Shown: positions 1-12,029 of the stretch, in pieces | Numbering within the stretch: the stretch's first letter is position 1 | How the letters are laid out: every line of letters begins with the position of its first letter | Source of the DNA: Tubiluchus corallicola | Lineage: Eukaryota; Priapulida; Priapulimorpha; Priapulimorphida; Tubiluchidae | Assembly (NCBI GenBank): GCA_030141605.1 | Contig: JAQGDQ010000081.1 | Location: 316,001-380,000 of the forward strand | DNA length: 64,000 nt | Reading direction: 5' to 3' | The notes under the pieces: model-generated | What the model was told of the DNA's origin: nothing | What the model saw: only the letters and a program-made list of their open reading frames with translations | Databases searched by the model: none | Position numbers and translations under genes: made by a program

Positions 1-290
1 AAATATGTAGCAGCAGCAGCAGCAGTATCAACGTTTTTAATTTCGATTTGAAGTTCATCAGTGAAATATGATTGCGAGTATATTTATATGTAAACACTGT
101 AAAGTTGAAAAACATGAGCGTTCCTTAGCAGCAAGTTAAGACTTTCATCGTAAAAAAATTCTGACGATTAACAAGAAATTACAAATACGAGCTTCGGTAT
201 TTGGCTCTATGTGGTTATATCTTAACTTGTCCTTTTGTAAAAAAAAGGACACGATAATTTTACTTTTGCTAGATTTGCAAAGTACGCCAA

Positions 291-347
291 GAATAAATCA
301 GCCCGCGATACGAGCGGCATGTGAATAAATCAGCCCCCGATTCGCCC
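291..347. repeat. two-copy 32-bp direct repeat
   Basis: The phrase GAATAAATCAGCCC starts at 291 and again at 323, each followed by a related CGAT-T/A-CG core. This gives a 32-bp period with two diverged copies. It is a small local duplication with no coding content. Confidence 0.75.
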
Positions 348-569
348 TTATAATTACTTCGCAAGAGAGAAAAATTGCAGATCTGCAGTGCAGAAGAAAT
401 GTTGCGATTCTCGTAAATTTAAATCATACTGGATTTTGCGTTTTCGCCGATCAACAGTCGTATTTGCCGTATTTTACATTCGTTTATTTATCTAGGGATA
501 AATTTTTTACACAGACCAGGTGCGGAACGGCGTGTTGAGTCTAGCACATCACAAAGTGCATAGGTCAGT

Positions 570-1210
570 TTTAGCAACAATGCTAACAAACCATCCATAG
601 CTTAAGGGACTATTCATATGCCTATATCACTTAGACATAGGGGTTTGTATCATATTGCAAAAATTGTTATTTGTAACTATAATATTTTAAGCGCTTATTG
701 ACTCGGGTGTTAAAAATAAAAATTAATTGATCACTGTGGGATCAAGCAGAGTATAATATGCAATATGCCGCGATAATATATGTGATTTTGAGGCGGATTA
801 ACTCTGAATGAAGTCCGGCTGTCGACCGACTTAGTCCGGCACAGAGTGACTTTTAGAAGCTTTACAAATCTAAAAATTTATTTCGAAATGTTCTAAATTT
901 ATCACCATCTCTTTTCATAACACCTTTCCTAATTCGTACGTAACGATCGCCATGGGCTCTTTGTCACTATATTTAACTTACTGAATTACACTACTTCTGC
1001 AACAATGGTAACAAACCCCGGTCAGCTCCATGAATTACAGATATCCACAGTGGCGGGTAACTTTTAGCAACAGTGGTAACACACTGTCAACAGTTTAACG
1101 AGCTACTCTTTTAATACTGGTATTCTTAATTTACTAACTTGCATTACCTTTGCAACAATGTTAACAAACCACAATCAAGTCTGTGAGCTGCTGATATATA
1201 AGCTGGATTA
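570..1210. repeat. diverged tandem array, TTTAGCAACAATGGTAACA core
   Basis: The core GCAACAATGNTAACAAACC recurs near 573, 998 and 1151, with a more diverged version near 1056 (GCAACAGTGGTAACACAC). The segments 978-1050 and 1130-1203 align along their whole length, from a TTACTxA-ACTT start to a GATATCC/GATATAT end, so a unit of about 152 bp was duplicated and then diverged. The phrase CAGTGGCGGGTAACTTTTAGC (near 1047) recurs as CAGTGGCAGGTAACTTTTAGC near 1457, extending the family further right. This is probably an old minisatellite or a decayed repeat. Confidence 0.65.
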
Positions 1211-4200
1211 GTCTATTGCAGTTTGTTATTTTTACGTCTGAATTTCTGCACACCTATAAGTTATTTTATGACTGAGGGTGTATAATTAATAAAAAGATAA
1301 TTGTTTACTTACTGTACAGCTAGGCACAGCCAGTCATTTCCTGTGTTCATTTGAATGGCAGAATGTTTTGTTGTGGTGACTTAGAATAAGCTTAGGAAAG
1401 AAGTTGCTACTTAGAATATCCTTTATGGTTTGGGCAGCACCTATCACACCACACACAGTGGCAGGTAACTTTTAGCAAGTAACCAATAAGTAATCAGTAA
1501 GTAATAATTAAGTTGTAGGTTACTTTTAAAAACACGGACAATACGTAAAATATGGAAAAAGCTAGAAGAGAGAAGAGTCGGTCATGGTGAGCTGCATGCA
1601 TATGCTTTTGTGTGTAACTAGTACACAACAAATGGTTGTGTTCCAGAAGCTGTGCTAACAAAACACCAATTAATTAGCATGATACTCTATTATTAATTGA
1701 ATTCCACATTAATTGGTTCTGGACTACACTTAGCAATATTAACCTTTGCTTTTGCGCAACTATGAGTTATTTTAAGATATCAGCTGTTAAAGAATAAAAA
1801 CTACTCAGGCACGGCGTACAATCAAACACAGTTTTACTTAGAACTTGTGATTGAGCACTTTACTCGTATTAGGAATTAAAAAAAATCAACAGCAACAAAA
1901 TAAGCAAATATTTACATTGTAGGACTAAAAAAGGATTTATCAAACTCGGAGTACACTTTTGTACAGGCCAAATAAGTAGTAGTGGGCTTTCTTCAAAATT
2001 TCCACTAGATATTATGGTACTTCATGACAAACATTTCCTGCAGTAATTACTTGAAGATGGTGCTTCGGTTTGAATGGTAATCTGAAAGCAATCTATATTT
2101 GTCCTAGGCAAACCCTACAACAGTAATACAAAGCTGCCATCCCAGTCTCTGCTCTTATTGATTACCATTTAGAGGAAATCATTGTCGCCCAAAAAAAGTG
2201 AAATGAACTCTTTCAAAAGCGCCAACAATTAGCTAACAACTGTCAAGTACGAAAGCACGCACGAGGCTTGGATTGTTTAGAGAAGTGCTGTCGTTAGGAA
2301 ACATATTTAACGAGTTGCATTAATTAGACATGTAAATATGCTCGCCATTCGCTGCCCTTGCTGAATATAAGACTGGTATTAGGGTAAAATTAACGAGGTG
2401 TTAATTGTACTGCTACAGCTTAAAAATTAAGCAGACCCTTTATGTACTATAGCATGAACATGAAACTCTCTATTTGAATTCTTCAAGTTTGTTTTCATCA
2501 CTTTTATATAAATAATCATGCCAGATATATACATATGCTTTATAGTGAAACCCATGCTGTACACCAAATAAAATTATTAGTTCCCTTACTATAAGTTAGT
2601 TGCTAGGACCACTTGATTTTTAAATTGCCTTGAAATTTATTAAGACTTTTTGTGGCCTAAGCTGCACTTAATAGAGTTGTTGCTGAGCGCGATACCAGAG
2701 ATTCTTTTGTTGTTGCTATTGACGGGAAAATATTAAATTGTCAGTTTTGCAATGAATGCTTAGCTCTCAGTCGCTCACATTCAAACTTCAATCGGGCACT
2801 CGAACAAAATTGATTTTGTTGTCAACGCGAAAATGTTTGGCATGCAACGGTGTCAACTACACCATTTAAAACTACGTCTAAGTCTTTAGTTTGAAGAGCT
2901 GCTGTCCTCAGCCTTCTCAAAACGGGCATAGAATTTCAGAGTGATTAGCTGGTTTCCTCCCATCTGTCATTTGTTATCGAATGTCTTTTGTACTTTGTCC
3001 AGTGCAACTCGTTAGTTTTTTTCTGTCCAACCAGCTTTCTTTTTTTCCCAAAATTCAGAGGAGATTAACTTGGGAGTTTTGCTGTTGTGATACAACCTGT
3101 CACACCGACAAAGACTTGCATGTATGGTTACATATGGCGGAGGATAATCTACAATGACTGCTGTCAGCAAGTCTGTTATCTATGCTAGTATCCATACTAA
3201 TCCTATCTACTGGCTCGCCTTCGTAGCTCGTTGTCTAACGTGCTTTTTTAATTTCAACAGGACTGGTTCATGTGCAGCAACTTGCCTGCAGGTTTTTTTG
3301 GCTTACCTTGATAAACGATATGGAAATGTCGTTTTTTTAGTCTATTTGTCAGACACAGTGTACATTCAAATGAATGTTTTGTCAATTTCTGCCATGACAT
3401 CTAGTACGATACAAATAGTTGTAGGTTTCTTGCAATTGTACTAACAGACCCCAAACAGTTCTACGAACTCGTGTAACACCACCGGCTATGTGGAAACCAT
3501 GTATACGTATTTATGATCTGTTGTATGATTTAACTTCGCAACACCAGTCGGTTGACTACAAAAATAGATATCCCGGGCCAGCTGCATTAAATATGATTAT
3601 TGGAGGAATTGTAGAATCTATACCAGGTGCCAGACCTTCACCTTTTTGCCACTACATTTTGATAAAATACTTTTATGGACACTGGAACGTTTTTGTCAGA
3701 TAGCAATCCTTTATGATGATGAAGTTTTACGGAAATTGAGCTGACAATTTCATTTTACTACATGATGATTTTATGAGGATTAATTACGTCTGTTTTCTTG
3801 CTTGGATCACGGAACGTTGCACAACACCATGTACCAGCATTTTTTAGGAAAAGTGTGCTGCGATGTATCCATCAACTTGCATACCAGAAATTGGGCTGAA
3901 ATAGTTTTTTAGCATTTTGCGTCTGGCAATATATTTTTTTGTAGCAACACTTACCAACCCAAGCACGTCATGCCAAATTCACATTCGGTCAATAAATGAG
4001 CATTGAGAACGCAAGGCTAACTAGTATGTGTGATGCACTTACGCAAAGAGTTTGCGCTCTTGTTAGGCCACTTTGTTTTCAATAATTTTGATTTTAGTAA
4101 GTTTCTTTTCACGAGTTTGTTTACAACCTTATTATGTCATTCAAAATGGTAGGACAACACGCTGTAACGTTGCTGTACACCATTTCGTAAATAGAAACCA

Positions 4201-4263
4201 TAAATTTTGCAGCCTGACACTGCATGTGCCAGTGGCTAGTTTTTGCGGCATCGTATTGTAAAT

Positions 4264-4455
4264 TGCTTTCAATTCAAGTGCCTGAGAAGGATTCTCTAGA
4301 TTAGGTGATACTGGCAGATGACTAACCAAGAAGTGGCAGGCAGGGCACCCATGAATTCCTTAAATGATGAGGTTAGGAGGAGGAGATGGGACTGGCCTGG
4401 ACGTCGAAATGAAGGGCGAAAACGACTATGTGGCGGCGATGGAGTGGACTCCACT
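4264..4455 (+). mobile_element. decayed LINE ORF2 C-terminal fragment (pseudogene)
   Basis: Reading the plus strand from 4267 gives FQFKCLRRIL, then a TAG stop (4297), IR, a TGA stop (4306), YWQM, TNQEV, and further on DEVRRRRWDWPG (ending near 4404). After a shift into the next frame it continues as MKGENDY and AAMEWTP (ending near 4452). The order of an F-Q-x-K-C-L-R-R-I block, a T-N-x-E block, a R-R-W-x-W-x-G block and a W-T-P block is, from my knowledge of these families, the post-reverse-transcriptase tail of endonuclease/RT-type non-LTR retrotransposons found in many invertebrate genomes. Two in-frame stops and a frameshift show it is dead. No RT or endonuclease core is visible upstream, so this is a 5'-truncated remnant. 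I do not assign a clade. Confidence 0.78.
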
Positions 4456-6237
4456 TTTAAATGGGCCTGCCATGTTGCAAAGTAAGCCACATAACCAGAC
4501 GTTCCATTGTGAAAATGGTTTGCAAATGTTTCAAGAACACAAATGCACCTGGTATTTTTACCATTGAGCCATTCACATAAAGGTAAAAAATAAGAAATCG
4601 TTATTATCATTTAAAGAAAATTCACTTAACTTTTGAGAATGAGCGAGTCCTTCCTGGTGTGGTCCTTCCAGGTGTGCTCTTCAGAAACTTATTGACAGGC
4701 GAGTTTCTCTTTCCTTGATCTATCTCTGAGTTTTCTGTTGCCCAATGAGTCTGAATCTCCTGTAAAATGGTAGGCGTAATTATTTCTCTCCCCTATTGTT
4801 GCTTAATTTGCCTACCTGCTTCTTTTTCTGTTTCCAGTTTTTCTCATTTTAACAACTGAAAATTGCAGTGCAGATTTCTGAACCAAAACTGAAGTCAAGG
4901 TCACTAGTTTCTTTTTCTTAACCTGTTATTTTAATTTACGTTTTGTCACTGCTAAGTACTCGGGAATTGCACCCGTTCATTAGTAAATTGCACATAAAGT
5001 TGTATAAATTGCGTGTTCAACTTACATAAGCCTTAGTATGGCCTATAACAAAAAGTCACGCTTCCTCAAAAATTTTTACTTACCTTCACATTTATTAACA
5101 AAAATGTTATCATCACTAGCTAAGCAGTGGAGTGTTGATAACAATTTTCTAAGTAATTAGGTGCAATTACTGCCAGTATTTATATGCATTGTATTTATAT
5201 GCTTATTATTTTTCCTTTTTGGCATCCAGCTTTTTGGAACTGTCTAGTGTCAAGTAAATACTGTTAACTCGCCTTTTGAAGAGCTGCCAGAGGTTGTATT
5301 GCTTTGCAAGTCAAATGTCAAATTTCAAGCAGACTCCAGAGCCCAGTCCCACCCTCAAGGGCGCCAAAGTGTGTTTAACTATGACAGTTTGCCTTTCGTT
5401 GACTTTTTTGATGTATTACAAGGCATATCTTCCAATTCTGCGTCGAAGGCCTCTATCTTCACCGGGGTATCCGTCTTCCTACTCATTCGGCGCATGCGCT
5501 AGATCCATTCACCACTTCTATCCATGCACATCTGTACATGTGTGAAATTTTAAAACTAGGTCTAGTTCACAAAAATCCGTTAAAGTAGGGTCTTCACAAA
5601 GTCACATTTTACATTTAGGTTACAGTCTCATATTTTTAATTCTGGATAAACATAAATTGTCACGTTAGCCTATACTAGATTCCACGCCACAAAAATCTCG
5701 TTAATCTCCTACACTCTTGGAAAAGGATGATGACAAAACTTTCTAGAAAATGACTTTTGAATTTGATGGTATGGTCAACGATTACTCCACCAGAATCGTT
5801 GCCCCATCAGTGTTACAGGTTTTTGTAAGATTGATTTTCCAATTCTTAAGTCTTCGAATTATTAATGGAAAAATGCCAAGGACAACTTGCAGATAAAATC
5901 CAGCATCCAGCATACTTAATGTAACTGGTTGGGACAAAAACGGGTACTGCCTATCCTTTATTACGAAGGACATCGCTCTAGATAAGCCATTGCATAGCTC
6001 AAAGCCTCAATATGGATTGTTTTGCAGAACCCTGCATGCATCTTTTATTTACAAACTATTGGACTCTTCCCAATTTAGTTGGTTTTTATGATTTTTGATG
6101 ATCAAATAGACTTACCAATTATGACCTTAGTTGCTATCATGCAAAATAGATTCAGTTTCCTAAAATGGTTAATAAGTGTGTAGATCATGGCATTGGGCCT
6201 GAAGATTGGGAAAAGCTACACGAAAGAGGCTATGCTC
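4456..6237. other. AT-rich spacer
   Basis: A 15-bp unit (TCCTTCCTGGTGTGG / TCCTTCCAGGTGTGC) is repeated in tandem near 4649-4678. The frame 5299-5502 has a protein-like look (for example FNYDSLPFVDFFDVLQ), but it starts at a TTG, has no convincing splice sites and matches no family I know, so I do not call it. Nothing else stands out. Confidence 0.55.
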
Positions 6238-6440
6238 CTACCTTTCAGAACATGCTTTTAATCGTTTTCTTGCTCAGGTCTTGCTTTGTCTTGTTTCTTA
6301 AGGCGCTGGTGCAAATGTTTTGGCCTTTCACTCTCAACCACAGCTTACGAGCTAAAAAATCATGGAAAGTCTTAATAAAGCGAATCGAAATTTGCAGGAA
6401 GGAAAGAGCCAACTTTGTTGCATGACGCTGGTTTGCATGG
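6238..6440 (+). repeat. dispersed repeat family A, copy 1
   Basis: This segment aligns with 12030-12510 on the same strand. Shared phrases include CTACCTTTCNNNACATGCTT, the block TCTTGTTTCTTNNGGCGCTGG, GAGCTAAAA, and a right part of the form GGAAGGAAAGANCCAACTTT. The frames are also similar in both copies (a VLFLxALVQxFW-like stretch), so the ancestor may have carried coding sequence, but the product is not recognisable. This copy is the compact one; copy 2 carries extra internal sequence. Confidence 0.72.
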
Positions 6441-7678
6441 TTACGGATTCTGTGCGTCATAGAGATGAACGTACATCTTCTGTAACCCGTAAACGCCCAA
6501 TCGCGTGGTCTTACTTCTTGTAGACCAGTGAGCTAACGCTTTTATAACGTTTGTTCGATTTCTTGCGGTTTAGTCGAAGTTTAAGGCCGTATTTTAATAA
6601 GCAACACGTGATTTGCACACATTGTGTAATGTTACCTTTTTATGTTTTAATGTCTTTGTGACTTAATGTCTATCATAGTTTTTGTATTTAAAACTAGCGC
6701 AGTGCATAAATTTACACAAAATTGCCGTTACTTCTGGCGCCGAACCGATGAAAATTTCATATTTTTATTTTAAAATTGCTGCGTCCGCACGTAAAATTTA
6801 AAATAATGCAATATATCTTGGTCTGAAAAATATGAAGATAAGTAGAATCGTCTATACGATGGTTACATGAAATAGTATACACAGCAGATCTAACGAGAAA
6901 TATGCCACAATTAATGAGGAAGCATAATCTTAATATTAAAATCAAGACAAACGCAGAAAGTGATAAAAGTCGGACATTAATTATGGCTTGTAGCAAAAGA
7001 TCGCGAATAAAATTAGAATATTTCCCATTGTTTGTATTGTCTCATTTTGATATTCGTATTAGTTTCTCTAGTATCTGTAAGGTCTCTGGCTGTATAGCTT
7101 AAATTTCCAGCCCGTGATGGAATACAAGTTTACGTTCAAAAGGGAGTAGCTTTATTGGGCATAAGACTTTTAAAGGTTAATTATACTCGTGTTTGGAGCC
7201 AAGCGTATAATTACCGTGTGCGCTCACTTTTGTGTGAATTTTTCGGTCGAATAAACTGAAAAATTGTCACAGTGACGATTAGCAGTTCCCATGGATGTTG
7301 GTGGACCATGTCAAATCAAGTCAGCAAACCAATGTAGCGTCCATGCGTGCTTTTTCTTTTTTTTATCTTTCTTCGAAAACTCGTCCCGTCCTGCCCCTAC
7401 CCCTCCTCTCTTTACTTTTTCAATATTAGGGCAGGCAACCGTACGTTTTCATTGCTTCTCATTCTACGCTTTTACCTTTAACTTTAGAATCTTAAGACAT
7501 TTTTCGTTTTCATCGACGATTGACCAGAAATGGCAGGAGAGCAAAATGGTAATATTTCATAAGGGTGAAAACCAATTTCATTTCGAAGTATTGTTTGTAT
7601 TAAAGTATTTTTCCACGTCATTTTCGCATAGTCAGGCTAATCATCCAATGCATCCACAATTAGCCGCAAGAATGAAAA
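6441..7678. other. AT-rich spacer
   Basis: No gene is supported. The frame 7291-7683 (130 codons) starts with a real ATG, but its product is dominated by phenylalanine and serine from a T-rich tract and shows no domain. The 18-mer CTCACTTTTGTGTGAATT near 7223 recurs near 16493, which may mark another short dispersed repeat. Confidence 0.55.
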
Positions 7679-7783
7679 TGTGAAAAGTCTTAACCGAGCC
7701 TAGACTTGAACCAAGGCCTTTTGATTTTTTAATGGTTGAATTTGCAATCCTAAGAATCCAGGTTCAACCCTGACTTTTTCACA
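7679..7783 (-). mobile_element. foldback tRNA-derived SINE-like element
   Basis: About 105 bp is bounded by inverted ends TGTGAAAAGTC (7679-7689) and GACTTTTTCACA (7772-7783). The minus strand carries a pol III B-box-like GGTTCAAGTCT (complement of 7702-7712), followed by CTCGGTTAAGACTTTTCACA. On the plus strand a second T-arm-like sequence, CCAGGTTCAACCCTGA, lies near 7758-7773, so two tRNA-like T-arms face each other. The post-B-box tail resembles the copies at 23700 and 31500 (both minus), supporting one small SINE family. It is far too degenerate to be a working tRNA. Confidence 0.55.
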
Positions 7784-9882
7784 ATTCTTTCGGTTCGGTT
7801 TTAAAAAGTCAATATTTGGTGGGTGTACTGCATCGTTTACCAAGTCAATAATCACGAAATTAAGATCACAAATAATTACGTAGTCGTGGTAGTTTTGTTT
7901 TTGTAGACTACGTTGCATACTACACAGAACAGATAAATTGTATACAGTTAGGTCATCCAAGTTCACACGCAGCTTCCAGCTTTGGTTTATACTTATGTCA
8001 GCGCACTTTAGATATTAAACTCTTAAGAGAACGCCAACCTCACCCCACAGATCGCTTTCAACTAATGTATCTACTCCCCTGACTGAAGCATGTATGGATT
8101 TTAACTCAGCCTTATCTTTGAGTACTTATAAGTGCTTCCCATAATCAATAACTCTCTCTGTGTTTGCCGCGTCTGCCGCTCTTGTCTGAGCGCCGAAGGA
8201 GGCTAAACGGAGACTTAGTTTTGCAATTTTCTCCAAACTTATCATCAAATTGTCAAAGCAAATGAATATGGTTATTCAGGAAGATTAGATGAATTAAAAC
8301 GATTGCCGTTGCCGACTTCGTGGCTGAAATTGGGAAACAGCACCTTTCGTCATTTAAAAAATGCAGTCTGGTTCAGCACATTTTAGGCCTTTCCTCACGT
8401 ACAGTTTGGCTATTATAACACATACCGTTATTTAAAAAATGCAGGGTTTGCCCCACTGTGCAAGCATAAAAAATTAGTCATTTTTATTTTATGACGGCAG
8501 GGGCGTACGGTTTTTTGTATCTCGAACAACTAAATCAAATTGTGAGTTTGTGAATTCTGTTGCAGGTCTACCATTAGTGTTACATGCTTGTGGGTGGAAC
8601 GGGATCTAGCTAATTATCATACAAATGTCATGTGAGATACTGAATCGTGAGCTTAGCAATATTGTGACGTGTATAAATCTACGGTAGCAATACCCAGAGG
8701 CGGTATGGTAGAAGAAACTACTACGGGCATTTTTTTCTTATCCTACCCATCCTTTTACAAATCTAATTCCGTGTACTTTTCGAGCCAAGCATTTGCCTTT
8801 GTATGTATCATCTTTGTATAAATAATTTATTATTGACAGTCACTTAATCTATACTATGCGTTAATTTAGAAAAGTCTGTAAAAAGCCAAGAAGAAAATAT
8901 CTTTAAAATTCAGTATCAATTCGTATGTGAATCACAAGAACATTCTTAGTGCGCATGAAGCTCCGTTGTTGCCACCTGCATTTTTCATGCGCCATGTGAG
9001 CACAGTGTGAATGCGACTAAATGATGACTATATAAATGTCGATTCTGCGTCGTCTGGGAATCCTGTTGCAATTTCTCGTCCAGTTATAACCAGGACTTTA
9101 CTAATCCCTTCCTGTCAACTGCAGCTGCATGCACAGTCCTGCACCAAGAATGAAGCCATGTTCCTTAACTGTGCAACTCCAACAGTACATTATTCGATCA
9201 GAACAACGGAAACGCGAGAATGATTTATTTATTCCTGCTTCTGGACGGCCTGACATCGCAGAAAATCCTCAAGAAATTCTGGTCGCAAGCTGAGAAAATT
9301 CCTCAATAAAATTTCCATAATTGTTTGTAGAAGAATATCACATGATAAATGAGAATAGTTGAAAACATTTCCGTTTTCGTCTGCTATCATTTATATCCCT
9401 GCCGACATAGTGTTGCCAAGTTCCACCGTCGTCATCATCATTTGACATTATCTTACGGACGCTACCGCCTGGTCAACCTTCCCAACAATGACCAATCGAG
9501 CGCTATATTTTCAGACTCATTTTCTTATAACAAATTACTATAATTTAAGCTCGAAAAGCGTTCTGTTTTTGTGGCTACATAAGTGGAAGTGACCCTCAAG
9601 GTTGGAAAGTTTACTCAGCTGTTTAAGATGTAGATGTGCTATTACACGCGTTGTTCACTTCTGTGGTGCTTTCGTGCCCCAAACAATGCCCAATATGTGT
9701 CGCAATTTGTATTTTAATGCAATGCTCTAGCTGCTGCACTTGAAAATGCAGGCAGATATGACCACTTAGTCACGGTGTAAGGGTATTGCGAGCAGGAGCC
9801 CTCGTTTTGCAATATACATAGATAACTGAAATTAATGTTGCTGTTATCTCAAGTTAATTCAACGAGAATGGAAGCATTGACA
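7784..9882. other. AT-rich spacer with one direct repeat
   Basis: No gene is supported. A possible short TE end, CAGGGGCGTACG, lies at 8498-8509 but has no visible partner. The acceptor-like TTCTGTTGCAG ending near 8565 lacks a good donor. Confidence 0.5.
8348..8444. repeat. 19-bp direct repeat 78 bp apart
   Basis: CGTCATTTAAAAAATGCAG (8348-8366) and CGTTATTTAAAAAATGCAG (8426-8444) differ at one base. The sequence between them does not otherwise align well. The ATTTAAAAAATGC core occurs again near 25757. This could be a short duplicated motif or ends of a decayed element. Confidence 0.6.
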
Positions 9883-9928
9883 GGAGAGTGAGAGAGAGAG
9901 AGCGAGAGAGAGCGAAACCGAGAGCGAG

Positions 9929-10025
<97 letters not shown>

Positions 10026-10040
10026 AAGTGAAGAGAGAAG
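9883..10040. repeat. (GA)n microsatellite
   Basis: An imperfect GA/GC-GA tract leads into an essentially pure (GA)n run from about 9931 to 10020. The long serine/leucine-rich frames on the minus strand here come only from the repeat. The right edge abuts a conserved motif (next entry). Confidence 0.97.
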
Positions 10041-10067
10041 TGGAAGCGGGCGTATCAATTGAGCATG
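10039..10067 (+). repeat. GA-tract-linked conserved motif, copy 1
   Basis: Immediately right of the GA tract, the sequence contains CGGGCGTATCAATTGAGCAT. The same 28-bp stretch, with two substitutions, follows another GA tract at 41964-41991. This suggests that both microsatellites grew inside, or travel with, copies of one interspersed element. Confidence 0.75.
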
Positions 10068-10589
10068 CCAAAAATCGATATTGTTGTTGAAAATTGATAA
10101 TTTCATTAGGCGGACCTTTGTTTTTTTTAAACTGGCCGATGTTTCTGTGGTAAGTAAGAATGTGAATGCGGAAGATGTGGCCTTTGGGAATATGACTTCC
10201 AAATAAAATTAGCTTGTCAACATCATGTGATGCTGTAGCGATCAATGAAGATGCAAGGTCACCCGGCTAATATGACCCGTAATATGATAATGATATTCAC
10301 GACGTTCCTGCATTTACTGTGAATCCATGGTCGCAATATTGCCGCTTCGTGTAATCCAGTCACAGCTACTCGATAAATTAATTATTGTCCAGCAGTCTTG
10401 TGCATTATAAAGAAGCTCTGCTGCAGCACAATGGTAGTGAGCACTCACTGCGTTATAGGCTCCACATTTTACTTCAGACGTACTCACATTGCCCAGTCAA
10501 TTTAACAAATTTCAAATCATTTGACTCTATGTATTTTGCAAGTACTCATTGCTCAATCGATGGTTGCAGTACCGTTGCTCCTGCTAGTG

Positions 10590-10740
10590 TTGATGCTAAC
10601 GATGACGACGGTTAAGGTAACCGTAATGACAATAACGATGGTGATCACGACAACAATATTCAATGCGACAATGACGACGACGACGACTACTACTACTACG
10701 ACGATGATGCTGATGATGGTTATGACGCTAAAGATGATAG
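10590..10740. repeat. degenerate GAC/GAT trinucleotide tract
   Basis: An imperfect run of GAC, GAT and ACT triplets. Frames across it give low-complexity T, M or V runs and are not genes. Confidence 0.85.
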
Positions 10741-12029
10741 TGAATTCATAATACAGTAACGATGTTGTTGCTTGATGACAAGGATTCAACTGCGGTAGAG
10801 CTAATACAGCCGAATCACCAGGAAAATACTAATTAGCAAAACAAAAATATTGAGAATTTTGGTAGAGCTGTTTGTCCATCAAAAAAATTAATGTCTACTG
10901 AGAGTGCAGTATTTTGGCATGTACATGCAATTATACGCTGCTTTTTTTTGTCTTGCAGTGACAGTCGTGAGTGTAACTTTAGAAACTTGTAAAATATAAA
11001 TACAATAAAAATGCAAATCAATGCAACATGTATACTACCATATATGTTGCTTTATGAACCAATCCTTTAATATCTGGTTTAATATAGTTTTACATTCTTT
11101 TTGTACACAAATTCAGCAGCACAATTCGACATTCTGCAAGCTAGAATTCGTCATTCAACGGCAGGGGTTGTTTAAGTGTAGTTTGCTGTGGCACTATCAG
11201 AATCTCATTATTAAATGTAATCCTCTAAGATGAGATATTCAACTAGCAAAAATGTCTCGACCTGCCTAGCTCTCACATACGTACACACTTTCCCTCAAAT
11301 GAAAAATGTTGTGATATATGTGCATTTCTTTTTGCTGATTTACTGTCGCATTTTGTCACCTGCATCACGATGTTATGGCTTCCTGGTGCAATGCTGCAGA
11401 AATAATGGTTTCGTGCAGCTGCGTGCATTTCTTCAATCGATGCACTTTTCCGCCGTTTATTCAACTTGAAACAGCATTTATAGATTTCCTTATTTTTGAA
11501 AGCATTTTGCGCGCCTGCATGAGTTTAATTATGTATGTTTTCATTCGGATTCTGAGCGCTTGCGTTTTTGTTCTCGTAATGTTAATGCTTTTATCCCGAT
11601 AGGAGGTACCGTATTTGCTCACGCTAGCCGCGCTTAAAGCCCATACTGAAATCCGAGATCCTAATGCTTGGTCCCTGCGTACCATTAATTTTTTGTTAAA
11701 AAACGTCAAATACCGGAATTTTACAACAGAGCAGGAGAAAACAAAAAACTAACCACAAAGTAGCATTTTGCCCATCTCCGCAGAAAGTCCCAATATTAAT
11801 AATTATTCAAAAACGTTAAATTATGTGAATAGACAAAACAACGAAAGCAAATTTGCTGTAACAAAAAGGAACGAAAAAGGATATCAATGTTAAAGAAACT
11901 GAATTCATTTCCCTAACACGTCTATCATTTATAACATATTGATCAGCTTGGTCCAATTTACAAAACCTTCCTTCCCGAATACCTGGTTAAACTACTCAAA
12001 AGATCTTTAAATATAACAACTACAAAAAA
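10741..12029. other. AT-rich spacer
   Basis: No gene is supported. Several 60-80 codon frames overlap on both strands around 11021-11709 and none resembles a known domain. A good acceptor-like pyrimidine tract ending TCTTGCAG near 10960 has no plausible exon after it. Confidence 0.55.

Larger units (their letters stand above)
1..4263. other. AT-rich spacer upstream of LINE fragment
   Basis: No gene is supported here. The stretch opens with a short (AGC)n run at 8-25 and contains the two tandem-repeat features listed separately. Open frames up to 96 codons occur (for example 3154-3444), but frames of this length are expected by chance in AT-rich DNA, and I recognise no domain in them. A good acceptor-like site (pyrimidine tract then CAG) ends at 3260, but I see no matching donor. 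Homeodomain-type TAATTA cores cluster near 1665-1715; that is expected at this base composition. Confidence 0.6.

Noticed and set aside
3240-3300. Strong acceptor-like TTTAATTTCAACAG
   Set aside because: No usable donor downstream within a normal exon length.
5299-5502. 67-codon protein-like frame
   Set aside because: TTG start, no splice sites and no family match; a length common by chance here.
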